A DNA stretch of 24,360 nucleotides from UBA6019 sp035535055 (GTDB taxonomy: Bacteria; Chloroflexota; Dormibacteria; Dormibacterales; Dormibacteraceae). Below the pieces are notes generated by a model. The model had not been told where the DNA came from, made no database searches, and worked only from the letters and a program-made list of their open reading frames with translations. The stretch is from positions 1-24,360 of the forward strand of contig DATLQT010000074.1 in the NCBI GenBank assembly GCA_035535055.1. Reading direction: 5' to 3'. Made by a program: the position numbers and the translations under genes. This document shows, one piece after another, positions 1-6,687 of this stretch (within the stretch, counting starts at the first letter, position 1; every line of letters begins with the position of its first letter).

Positions 1-1231
1 CCTCCGTCGTAAATACGATGGCGTATAGACGACCGTCGTGAGCTATTCTGTCTCTTGCCCGCCCCAAAGGAGGAGCAAGTGCCGAGAAGATCTCCATACG
101 TCATCGAACTCTCGCCTTCCGAAAGGGCCAAGCTCGAAGCAATCAGCCGCCGGTATACGTCACAGTATCGCGAGGTCGTCCGGGCCAAGGTCGTGCTCAT
201 GGCCGCTGCTGGCCTCGAGAACAAGACCATCGCCGCCCGTCTCGACCTTCCGCGTCAGATCGTCTCCAAGTGGCGGCAGCGCTTCTATGAACAGCGGTTA
301 CCTGGTCTCGACGAGCGGGCGCGCACGGGTCGCACCCCGGTTTTCCCCCCCAGAGCTGGTGGTCGCGGTCAAGGCGATCGCGTGTGAGCTGCCGAGCCGG
401 CTCGGTCTCCCCTTCTCGCGACTTCATGTTCCCGACATCCAGAGCGAGGTCCTCACCCGGGGCCTGGTCGCCAGCATCTCCGGGTCCACCATCTGGCGCT
501 GGCTGGATGAGGACGCGATCAAGCCCTGGACGCATCGCAGCTGGATCTTTCCGCGCGACCCTGACTTCGAGGCCAAGGCCGGCCGGGTCCTGGATCTCTA
601 TGCGCGCGAATACGAAGGTGCGGAACTCAAACCCGACGAGTTCGTGATCTCCGCCGACGAGAAGACCTCGATCCAGGCACGCATCCGCTGCCACCCCACC
701 GTGGCGGCCGCGCCGGGTCGACCGATGCGCGTCGAGCACGAATACGAGCGGGGCGGCTCGCTGGCGTACATCGCAGCGTGGGACGTCCACCGCGCCAAGC
801 TCTTCGGGCAACTCGCTCCGACCACCGGTATCGTGCCCTTCGACCGCCTGGTCGCCGAGGTCATGTCGGCCGAGCCTTACCGCTCCGCCAGGCGCGTCTT
901 CTGGGTGCTCGACAACGGCAGCTCGCACCGCGGTCGGGCATCGGTCGATCGTCTGCAGAAGGCCCACCCCAACCTGGTGCCCGTCCATCTCCCGATCCAC
1001 GCCAGCTGGCTCAATCAAATCGAGATCTACTTCTCGATTCTGCAACGCAAGGTGCTGACGCCACCCGACGCCGACTCCCTGACGGGGCTCGCCGCAGACA
1101 TCCTCGGATTCCAGGCCGGCTATGAAGTGATGGCCAAACCGTTCGAATGGAAGTTCACGCGCGCAGACCTTGCCAAGCTGCTCCAGCGTCTCGCGTCAAA
1201 GGCCGCTGCCGAGGCGCCCGTCGCTGCGTGA
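1..1231 (+). mobile_element. IS630-family insertion sequence (ends not fully defined)
   Basis: The stretch carries one IS630-type transposase reading across two frames and nothing else. Near the left edge, bases 6-33 form an interrupted palindrome (GTCGT..ATACG....CGTAT..ACGAC) that may belong to the element's end or promoter. I could not find a matching inverted copy of the left end downstream of 1231, so the right boundary is unknown and the element may also start outside the window. IS630 elements usually duplicate a TA target; this could not be confirmed. Confidence 0.7.
79..1231 (+). CDS. IS630-family transposase, split by a frameshift
   Basis: This is a DDE transposase that would cut and join the ends of its own element. 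The first part (79-387) is a helix-turn-helix region containing AARLDLPRQIVSKWRQRF. The second part lies in the +1 frame, from about 338 to 1231, and holds the catalytic domain: the DEK Asp codon at 656, the LDNGSSH Asp codon at 911 and the WLNQIEIYFS Glu codon at 1022. The frames meet at TTTT followed by seven C (341-351). Removing one C would give one continuous protein of about 383 residues. The GTG at 79 is chosen as start because AAAGGAGG lies at 66-73; a TTG at 55 is the alternative. The break could be programmed frameshifting or polymerase slippage, both reported for IS families, or a decayed copy or base-calling error. The domain identity is clear; whether the gene is functional is not. 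Confidence 0.82.
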
Positions 1232-1296
1232 ATACGTCACCGAACTTCCGACCCAGAGCACCAAGGGCGGATCGGCCCGCTGTCGAGAGGAACCGG

Positions 1297-1761
1297 CTAG
1301 GGAAGCTCCGCCAGCTGTGCCAAGTGGCCCTCGAGGTGGCCGACCAGGAAGCTCTCCAGCGCCTGCCGGACGGTGATCATGCCCCGCCCGTGAGTGTCGA
1401 CCTCGCGGTCGAGGTCGGCATCTGAAAGAGTCGCCAGGAGCGCCAGCGCTTGGTCGGTCCCGGCGTCGATCCGTTCGCGAAGGACCGGCTCCCCGAAGAG
1501 GCGTCCACTCTCGATGCCCTCCAACCGCCCGGCGCTGCCCGGTTCCCGGCCCATCTTGGCGCCCGTATCGAGCGCCTTTCGGATCTCGCGCGACCAGAAG
1601 GGCAAGACCTCGGCGGTGTGACCGAGGATGTTGAAGCGGTCCCAGCGTTCGCCGGTGGTGGGGTCGGGAGGGCCCGGCTCGTGCGACTCGGTCACGGGCA
1701 GCCCATGGAGGCGCTCGCGCGCCGCCCGCATCCTCGCCGCCATGTCATCGGTCTCGCTCAT
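1297..1761 (-). CDS. DinB-superfamily protein
   Basis: This 154-residue protein resembles the DinB / mycothiol-dependent maleylpyruvate isomerase N-terminal fold, a four-helix bundle with a metal held by three histidines. The expected pattern is visible: His48 in the GHTAEVLPFW segment, then His142 and His146 as an HxxxH pair near the C terminus (GHLEGHLAQL). Family members are metal-dependent thiol transferases or proteins of unknown role, so no substrate is assigned. The ATG overlaps the upp stop codon as ATGA (1758-1761), so it is translationally coupled as the last gene of the pyrimidine salvage operon. Nothing in the sequence links it chemically to that pathway; it may simply be a passenger. 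The gene is real (length, coupling and conserved histidines), but its function is open. Confidence 0.8.
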   Translation of the reverse strand: MSETDDMAARMRAARERLHGLPVTESHEPGPPDPTTGERWDRFNILGHTAEVLPFWSREIRKALDTGAKMGREPGSAGRLEGIESGRLFGEPVLRERIDAGTDQALALLATLSDADLDREVDTHGRGMITVRQALESFLVGHLEGHLAQLAELP

Positions 1762-2378
1762 CCGCCGGTCCCAAATAGCCTATCGCCGAAGTCGCCGAGG
1801 CCGGGGACGATGTAGGACTTGGCGTTGAGGGAGTCGTCGAGTGCGGCCGTGAAGATCTTCACCTCGGGATGCTGGTCCTCCACCACCTTCACGCCCTCCG
1901 GCGCGGCCACGACGCAGATGAACCGGCAGTCGGTTCCGCCGGCCGCCTTGATGAGGTCGATCGCCCGGGCGCCCGAGCCGCCGGTGGCCAGCATCGGGTC
2001 CAGCAGCAGGGGCACCTTGCCCGCCAGCGGCGGCAGCTTGTTGTAGTAGATCCGCGCCAGCGCCGTCTCCTCGTCGCGCTCGAGGCCGATGTAGCCGACG
2101 CTGACCTTGGGCAGCAGCTCGAGCACGGGGCCGAGGAGGCCGAGGCCGGCGCGGAGGACGGGGACTGCGACCACCTCCTGCTCGATCCAGGCCGCCGGGG
2201 CGGGGGCCAGGGGGGTCTCGACGCTGCCGCGACGCACCGGTAGGTCGGCCGTCGCCTCGTAGAGGAGGAGGGTGATGATCTTGCGGGCGAGGACGCGGAA
2301 CTCCTCGGGCGCCGTTTTGGTGTCGCGCAGCCCGGCCATGCAGTCGGCCACCAGGGGGTGGCTACTGACGTGCAGCAT
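1758..2378 (-). CDS. upp: Uracil phosphoribosyltransferase
   Basis: Upp converts uracil and PRPP to UMP and pyrophosphate in the cytoplasm. The 206-residue protein has the usual family length. The PRPP-binding loop LLLDPMLATGGSG is at about residues 124-136, and the C-terminal uracil-contacting segment YIVPGLGDFGDRLFGT is intact. The N-terminal HPLV..CMAGLRDTKT segment also matches the family. The ATG at 2378 lies inside the end of the uridine phosphorylase gene (17-base overlap), and the stop overlaps the next gene as ATGA. Position after two nucleoside phosphorylases fits salvage: they release uracil and Upp recaptures it as a nucleotide. The assignment is firm. Confidence 0.96.
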   Translation of the reverse strand: MLHVSSHPLVADCMAGLRDTKTAPEEFRVLARKIITLLLYEATADLPVRRGSVETPLAPAPAAWIEQEVVAVPVLRAGLGLLGPVLELLPKVSVGYIGLERDEETALARIYYNKLPPLAGKVPLLLDPMLATGGSGARAIDLIKAAGGTDCRFICVVAAPEGVKVVEDQHPEVKIFTAALDDSLNAKSYIVPGLGDFGDRLFGTGG

Positions 2379-3120
2379 CGATCTTGATGAGTCGCCTCAG
2401 GGCGCCGATGGCGACCTTCAGCATGGTCTCCATGTAGGAGGGGTCGAGGTGGTGGACCTCGCCGGCTCCGACCTCGTCCACGCAGAGCAGCAGCGAGCCC
2501 GCCCGGAGCCGCCGCACCGAGCTCAGCACGAAGAGCGTGGACGACTCCATGTCGTTGGCGATCACCCCCGCCTTCGCCCACATCTCCAGCTCGGCCCGGA
2601 GTTGGGGCGCGTTGGGCATGGTGTCCGGGAGAAGGTCGGAGTAGAGCGCGTCGACGGCCCGGATGATGCCCAGGTGGTGGCGGGCTCCGATCTCGCCCGC
2701 CGACTCCAAGAGCGCGGTGACGACCGCGTGGTCGGCGACCGCCGGGAACTCCTTCGGAACGTAGCTGTCGGCCGTGCCCTCGGTGCGGACGGCCGCGCTG
2801 GCGATGATCAGGTCGCCGATCTTGATCCCCGGCTGGGTGGCGCCGCAGGTGCCCACCCTGAGGAAGGTGTGGACGCCCAGCTCGCGCAGCTCCTCCACCC
2901 CGATGGCGATCGAGGGGCCGCCCATCCCGCTCGAGATCGCCGACACCGGGGTCCCGTCCAGGGACCCGGTGAAGGTGCGGTACTCCCGGCTGAAGGCGAC
3001 CTCGCGCGCGCCGTCCAGAAGCTTCGCGATGACGGCTGTCCGGGCGGGGTCGCCGGGGATCAGCACGTACTTGCCGACCTCCTCTTTGGTGAGGCCGACG
3101 TGGTACTTCCGCTCGCTCAC
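2362..3120 (-). CDS. udp: Uridine phosphorylase-type nucleoside phosphorylase
   Basis: This is a PNP/UDP family-1 nucleoside phosphorylase of 252 residues, the usual length. It splits a nucleoside with phosphate into base and (deoxy)ribose 1-phosphate. Seen: the phosphate-binding IPGDPARTAVIA segment (residues 21-32), the family signature around SSGMGGPSIAIGVEEL (63-78), GTCGATQPG (90-98) and the nucleoside-binding NDMESSTLF (189-197). Overall wording is closest to uridine phosphorylases, but purine specificity cannot be excluded by eye. The frame is open far upstream, but the start is set at the GTG at 3120 because it overlaps the deoA stop as GTGA (3117-3120) and fits the family's N terminus. 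Having both this enzyme and a pyrimidine-nucleoside phosphorylase in one operon suggests broad pyrimidine nucleoside use. Confidence 0.92.
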   Translation of the reverse strand: MSERKYHVGLTKEEVGKYVLIPGDPARTAVIAKLLDGAREVAFSREYRTFTGSLDGTPVSAISSGMGGPSIAIGVEELRELGVHTFLRVGTCGATQPGIKIGDLIIASAAVRTEGTADSYVPKEFPAVADHAVVTALLESAGEIGARHHLGIIRAVDALYSDLLPDTMPNAPQLRAELEMWAKAGVIANDMESSTLFVLSSVRRLRAGSLLLCVDEVGAGEVHHLDPSYMETMLKVAIGALRRLIKIDAARQ

Positions 3121-4412
3121 TGGGCGGTTAGTGTAGGGCTGGCCCTGTCGACCCGCGCCAGGACGTGGGGCGGCCGCTCGACCGGCTCGGCGACCATCCT
3201 CCAGGCGCGGAGCAGCCTCGGCGACGCCAGCTCGATGAGTTCGGCCGAGGCGGCGTGGAGGACCGCCAGCGGCTCGCCCGCCTCGACCCGGTCGCCGACC
3301 TGCCGTTTGATCACGATCCCGGCGGCAGAGTCGATGGGGTCGCCTTTGCGGAGGCGGCCGGCGCCCAATTCGAGCGAGGCATAGCCGACCTCGAGGGCGT
3401 CGATGGAGGCCACCCAACCGGCCGTGAGAGCGACAACGGGAAGCTGGACCGGCGCCACCGGCAGGCCGTCGGAGAGGCGGCCGCCCTGCGCGGCGAGCAT
3501 CCGCTCGAACCGCTCGCGTCCGGACCCGTCGGCGATGGCAAGCGCCGGGTCCCGCTCCACGCCCGCCAGCCGGCACATCTCGGCCGCCACCCGGATGGAG
3601 ACCTCTCGCAGCTCGGCGTCGCCCCCGCCGGCCAGCACCTCCAGCGCTTCGGCGACCTCGAGCGCGTTGCCGATCGTAAGGCCGAGCGGGCTGTCCATTG
3701 CGGTGACCAGGGCGACCGTCCGGCGCCCGGCGCCCTCGCCGATTCCTACCATCTCGCGCGCCAGCTCAACGGCGCCGGCCAGGTCGGCCATGAAGGCGCC
3801 GCGGCCGGCCTTGACGTCGAGCACGATCCCGTCGGCGCCCGCGGCCAGCTTCTTGGACATCACGCTGGAGGCGATCAGCGGGATCGAGGGCACGGTGGCG
3901 GTGACGTCGCGCAGCGCGTAGAGCAGCTTGTCGGCCGGCACCATGCGGGGTGACTGAGCGGCCACGGCCAGTCCAACCGACCTCACCTGCTCGACGAACT
4001 CCTCGGGGGTCAGCTCGACCCGGAGCCCGGGCACCGATTCCAGCTTGTCGAGGGTCCCCCCGGTGTGCGCCAGGCCCCGGCCGCTGAGCTTGGGCACCGG
4101 GACCCCGCAGGCGGCGGCCAAAGGCCCCGCGATCAGGGTGACCTTGTCGCCGACGCCGCCGGTGGAGTGCTTGTCCACCTTGAAGCCGGGGATCGGGGAG
4201 AGGTCCATCACCTCGCCGCTTGCCACCATCGCGTTGGTCAGCGCCAGCGTCTCCCCGCCCGTCATCCCGCGCGTCACGACCGCCATCAGCCAGGCCGCCA
4301 CCTGGTAGTCGGGAATCCGGCCGGCCAGGTAGCCCTCGAGCAGGAGGGCGATCTCCTCCGGCGTGTGGGCTTGGCCGTCGCGCTTGCGGCCGATCACCTC
4401 GAGGACGTTCAT
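3117..4412 (-). CDS. deoA: Pyrimidine-nucleoside (thymidine) phosphorylase
   Basis: This 431-residue enzyme splits thymidine, deoxyuridine and often uridine into base and sugar 1-phosphate. Seen: the phosphate-binding KHSTGGVGDK (residues 81-90), the thymidine/pyrimidine-nucleoside phosphorylase signature SGRGLAHTGGTLDKLE (110-125), and a C-terminal PyNP domain with the RxGD..AG.P pattern. Length is normal. Whether it is the thymidine-only (deoA) or broader (pdp) type cannot be told from sequence alone; the short N terminus and high-GC setting lean to the broader type. It is the first gene of the minus-strand salvage operon. The ATG at 4412 is preceded by TAGCCT (4429-4424 on this strand) and no Shine-Dalgarno, so the leader is probably only a few bases. 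Confidence 0.95.
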   Translation of the reverse strand: MNVLEVIGRKRDGQAHTPEEIALLLEGYLAGRIPDYQVAAWLMAVVTRGMTGGETLALTNAMVASGEVMDLSPIPGFKVDKHSTGGVGDKVTLIAGPLAAACGVPVPKLSGRGLAHTGGTLDKLESVPGLRVELTPEEFVEQVRSVGLAVAAQSPRMVPADKLLYALRDVTATVPSIPLIASSVMSKKLAAGADGIVLDVKAGRGAFMADLAGAVELAREMVGIGEGAGRRTVALVTAMDSPLGLTIGNALEVAEALEVLAGGGDAELREVSIRVAAEMCRLAGVERDPALAIADGSGRERFERMLAAQGGRLSDGLPVAPVQLPVVALTAGWVASIDALEVGYASLELGAGRLRKGDPIDSAAGIVIKRQVGDRVEAGEPLAVLHAASAELIELASPRLLRAWRMVAEPVERPPHVLARVDRASPTLTAQ

Positions 4413-4422
4413 GGCGAGCGGT

Positions 4423-4429
4423 TAGGCTA
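4423..4429. promoter_or_regulatory. Symmetric -10 element shared by deoA and the csaA-like gene
   Basis: Only 25 bases separate the two divergent starts, and they contain TAGGCTA. Read rightward, TAGGCT is a TANNNT -10 box nine bases before the csaA-like ATG. Read leftward, TAGCCT is a -10 box eleven bases before the deoA ATG. Symmetric TANNNTA boxes are known to drive transcription in both directions. No other -10 candidate is visible in the gap. Use in both directions is inference. Confidence 0.5.
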
Positions 4430-4437
4430 CGCCGGAA

Positions 4438-4776
4438 ATGGGGGAGCTGATCGAGATCGGGGACTTCGTGAAGGTCGAGATGCGGGTGGGGGTGGTGACC
4501 GCCGCCGAGGATTTCCCGAAGGCGCGCAAACCCTCCCTCCGGCTGACGATCGACTTCGGCCCCTTCGGCGTCCGGCGCTCGGTGGCGGCTCTCAAGCTCG
4601 ACTACCGGCAGGAGGAGCTGCCCGGCCGGCAGGTGGTCTGCGTCGTCAACTTTCCCGCTCGCCGGATTGCCGGCTTCGACTCCGAGGTGCTGGTCCTCGC
4701 CGCCACCGAGGCGGACGGCAGCCTCCGTCTTCTCGCGCCCGACCCGGCGGCCGAGCTCGGCAGCCTCATCACCTAG
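4438..4776 (+). CDS. csaA: CsaA-like tRNA-binding-domain protein
   Basis: The 112-residue protein is a stand-alone tRNA-binding (EMAP-II-like OB-fold) domain of the CsaA type, proposed in Bacillus to act as an export-related chaperone and able to bind tRNA. Seen: DFVKVEMRVGVVTAAEDFPKARKPS-type N terminus, LTIDFG, RQVVCVVNFPARRIAGFDSEVLVLA and a C-terminal LLAPD. The whole domain is present and the length is typical. The ATG at 4438 follows a TANNNT box rather than a Shine-Dalgarno. The 3' end overlaps the convergent alkyltransferase-like gene by 8 bases. The family call is firm; the biological role is uncertain even in well-studied relatives. Confidence 0.9.
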   Translation: MGELIEIGDFVKVEMRVGVVTAAEDFPKARKPSLRLTIDFGPFGVRRSVAALKLDYRQEELPGRQVVCVVNFPARRIAGFDSEVLVLAATEADGSLRLLAPDPAAELGSLIT

Positions 4777-5089
4777 CCTGAGCGGCCCGCGCCTCGAGGT
4801 CGAGCCAGGTCAGGTGGCGCCGCGGGTCGGCCCGGGCCCCCTGGAAATGGACGCCCTCCGCCTCCAGGCGCCGGCGCACCTCGGCGGCCCAGGGTTCTCC
4901 TCCGCCGGGCGAGATCCGGCCGCCCGAGAGCAGGATCCGGTGCGCGTTTGCCAGCTGCCCACGGGCGGCGGCACCGCCGACCAGGCGGGCGCCCCGGCCG
5001 CCCAGCGCGACCCGGGCGATCTCACCGTAGGTCGTCCACTCGCCGCGGCCGACCAGGACCGCGACCTCGCCTATTCGGGAAGGACCCAA
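4769..5089 (-). CDS. Alkyltransferase-like (ATL) DNA-binding protein
   Basis: This 106-residue protein resembles the C-terminal DNA-binding domain of O6-methylguanine-DNA methyltransferases. Seen: GEWTTYGEIA (the Tyr of the helix-turn-helix), the following GRGARLVGGA segment with a candidate Arg finger, and NAHRILLSGGRIS where active enzymes have PCHRV. The reactive Cys is Ala here (residue 49), so it cannot repair by alkyl transfer. ATL proteins, usually with Trp at this site, flag alkylated guanines for nucleotide excision repair. The frame is open upstream inside the DtxR-family gene. I set the start at a TTG (5089) that overlaps that gene by 19 bases, because the recognisable domain begins there and no ATG or GTG is suitably placed. 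Start uncertain, family likely. Confidence 0.75.
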   Translation of the reverse strand: MGPSRIGEVAVLVGRGEWTTYGEIARVALGGRGARLVGGAAARGQLANAHRILLSGGRISPGGGEPWAAEVRRRLEAEGVHFQGARADPRRHLTWLDLEARAAQAR

Positions 5090-5763
5090 ACCTTGGCGGC
5101 GGTGTCGAGACCCAGCGACAGCTCGCGGCCGGCGGCCTCGATGCGGACGGCATTCGCGACGGGATCCACCTCCAGCACGATCAGCCGCGTTCCCGGCACC
5201 AGGTTCCGCTCGCGGAGGTAGTGGAGGAGCGGCGGCGCCTCCCTCTCGGCCACCTCGGAGATCCGCGTGACGGTCGCGGCGCCACCGGCCAGGCCGGCGA
5301 GCCGAACCTCTCCGGACACGGGCTCTGAGTGGCCCGGGATCGGGTTGCCGTGAGGGCACGACGCCGGCCGTCCCAGGGCTTCGTAGAGGCTCTTCTCGAC
5401 GACCTCGGAGATCGCGTGCTCGAGCCGCGCAGCCTCCTCGTCGGCGACCACCCAGTCGAGGCCGAGGGCGTCGGTGAGCCAGCGCTCCACGATCCGGTGG
5501 CGGCGCACGATGGCCGCGGCGACCCGTTCACCGGCGGGCGCCAGCGCGACCTCCCTGCCGGCGCCGCCGCGGAGGAGGCCGTCGCGGACCATCCGCCTCA
5601 GCCCTGCGGTGACCGTTGGCCGGCTGACCCCGAGCCAATCGGCCAGGCGCGAGTTGGTGACCACCTCACCCTCGGCGCGCATGTAGTAGATCGCCTCCAG
5701 GTAGCGGGAGATAACCTCCGACGGGTCGCTACCATTAGCATCCGCTAACCGATGGCTTTGCAC
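5071..5763 (-). CDS. DtxR/MntR-family metal-dependent repressor
   Basis: This 230-residue transcription factor would bind Fe(II) or Mn(II) and repress metal-uptake genes. Order: N-terminal winged helix (recognition region about 40-60, WLGVSRPTVTAGLRRM), dimerisation and metal-binding domain (about 85-145, with RRHRIVERWL, DEEAARLEH and CPHGNPIPG), and a C-terminal FeoA/SH3-like domain (about 150-230). By my own alignment, His89, Glu115 and His116 match known ligand positions. Arg20 sits where DtxR has Met10 (MntR Asp8), and Ala112 where DtxR has Cys102 (MntR Glu99); Cys136 or His138 may take part instead. The GTG at 5763 is the only start candidate downstream of an in-frame stop. It is divergent from a ZIP transporter with only 17 bases between starts, and two palindromes there are likely its operators. 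Confidence 0.9.
   Translation of the reverse strand: MQSHRLADANGSDPSEVISRYLEAIYYMRAEGEVVTNSRLADWLGVSRPTVTAGLRRMVRDGLLRGGAGREVALAPAGERVAAAIVRRHRIVERWLTDALGLDWVVADEEAARLEHAISEVVEKSLYEALGRPASCPHGNPIPGHSEPVSGEVRLAGLAGGAATVTRISEVAEREAPPLLHYLRERNLVPGTRLIVLEVDPVANAVRIEAAGRELSLGLDTAAKVWVLPE
5735..5748. promoter_or_regulatory. Candidate DtxR-family operator, perfect copy
   Basis: TTAGCATCCGCTAA is a perfect 5-4-5 palindrome (TTAGC-N4-GCTAA) at the start of the repressor gene. Its TTAG/CTAA ends resemble the ends of known DtxR-family boxes. A second imperfect copy is centred 22 bases away. Binding by the adjacent repressor is inferred. Confidence 0.6.
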
Positions 5764-5770
5764 GTGCTAA
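5757..5770. promoter_or_regulatory. Candidate DtxR-family operator, second copy
   Basis: TTTGCACGTGCTAA matches the neighbouring palindrome with one change in the left arm (TTTGC-N4-GCTAA). It covers the repressor's GTG start and touches the weak -10-like TAATCC (5768-5773) seven bases before the ZIP GTG. The centres of the two copies are 22 bases apart, about two helical turns, so dimers could bind the same face. Confidence 0.55.
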
Positions 5771-5780
5771 TCCTGCTGCA

Positions 5781-6566
5781 GTGAGCGCGCTGACCGCCGC
5801 GGCGATCGGCGGCGTGGCGGGGTTCTCCATTTTCCTCGGATTGCCCGTGGCGCGACTTCGCGGCCTATCCACGAGCGTCCAGGGCTTCCTCAACGCCCTC
5901 GCGCTGGGCATCCTGGTCTTCCTGCTCTGGGACATCCTGAGCCACGCCACCGCGCCGGTGCAGGCGGCGCTGGCCGGCGTGCGCGCCGGCCATCCCGGCC
6001 AGTTCATCGCCCTCGCCGTGGTCTTCGTCGCCGGCCTGGCGGCGGGCCTGTTGGTCCTGACCTACGGCAACCAGCGGCTGGTCGGGCGGGTGAAGGCGAC
6101 CGGCCAGGCGTCGCCGCGCGGGCTGTCGATGGCGATTGCGACCGGGCTCGGCTTCCACAACCTCTCCGAGGGGCTCGCCATCGGGCAGTCGGCCGCGGAC
6201 GGAGCGATCGCCTTCGCCGGGGTCTTGGTGATCGGCTTCGCCCTCCACAACATCACCGAGGGCTTCGGGATCGCCGCCCCGATGACGATGGCCGGCACCC
6301 GGCCTTCCTGGGCCTTCCTCGGCCTGGCCGGGCTGATCGGCGGTGGCCCGACGGTGGTCGGGACGATGATCGGACTCTTCGCCACCTCGGTCACCCTCTC
6401 GGTGCTCTTCCTCGCGCTGGCCGCCGGCGCGCTGATCTACGTGATCAACGAGATGTTCGGCGTCGCCAAGCGCCTCAACTCGCCGCCCTCGCTGGGCTGG
6501 GGCCTGCTGACCGGCTTCCTGGTCGCCTACGCGACCGACTTACTACTCACCTACCTGACCTACTAG
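5781..6566 (+). CDS. ZIP-family divalent metal transporter
   Basis: This 261-residue membrane protein moves divalent metal ions (zinc, iron or manganese) into the cytoplasm. About eight hydrophobic segments are visible. The two ZIP metal-site signatures are intact: HNLSEG (residues 126-131) and HNITEG (156-161), with an acidic Glu224 in a late membrane segment (YVINEMF). Length is normal and the stop follows a hydrophobic C terminus. The GTG at 5781 has no Shine-Dalgarno and no in-frame alternative upstream, so translation is probably leaderless. It is divergent from a DtxR-family repressor with paired palindromes between them, so metal-dependent repression is likely. The metal cannot be told from sequence. 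Confidence 0.93.
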   Translation: MSALTAAAIGGVAGFSIFLGLPVARLRGLSTSVQGFLNALALGILVFLLWDILSHATAPVQAALAGVRAGHPGQFIALAVVFVAGLAAGLLVLTYGNQRLVGRVKATGQASPRGLSMAIATGLGFHNLSEGLAIGQSAADGAIAFAGVLVIGFALHNITEGFGIAAPMTMAGTRPSWAFLGLAGLIGGGPTVVGTMIGLFATSVTLSVLFLALAAGALIYVINEMFGVAKRLNSPPSLGWGLLTGFLVAYATDLLLTYLTY

Positions 6567-6687
6567 GCGACAGCGCGAGGATGACTGACGCGTAGGCCCG
6601 GTTCACAGTTTGAGTTGTTCAGAAGCGACTTCCTGCATCGCGCCGAGAGGGGAATTCTGGAGAGGGGGCTCTCCCCCGTCTTGGCCC

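Noticed and set aside
1232..1296. Right inverted repeat of the IS630 element
   Set aside because: I compared this stretch with the reverse complement of the left end and saw no convincing match.
2272..3384. Long plus-strand open frame of 370 codons
   Set aside because: It runs opposite udp and the ends of its neighbours and reads as Asp/Gly/Arg-rich text with no family features; it is a shadow of high-GC coding DNA.
6664..6677. GGGGG-CTCT-CCCCC hairpin after the ZIP gene
   Set aside because: Only five pairs and no T-run on either strand; not enough to call a terminator.
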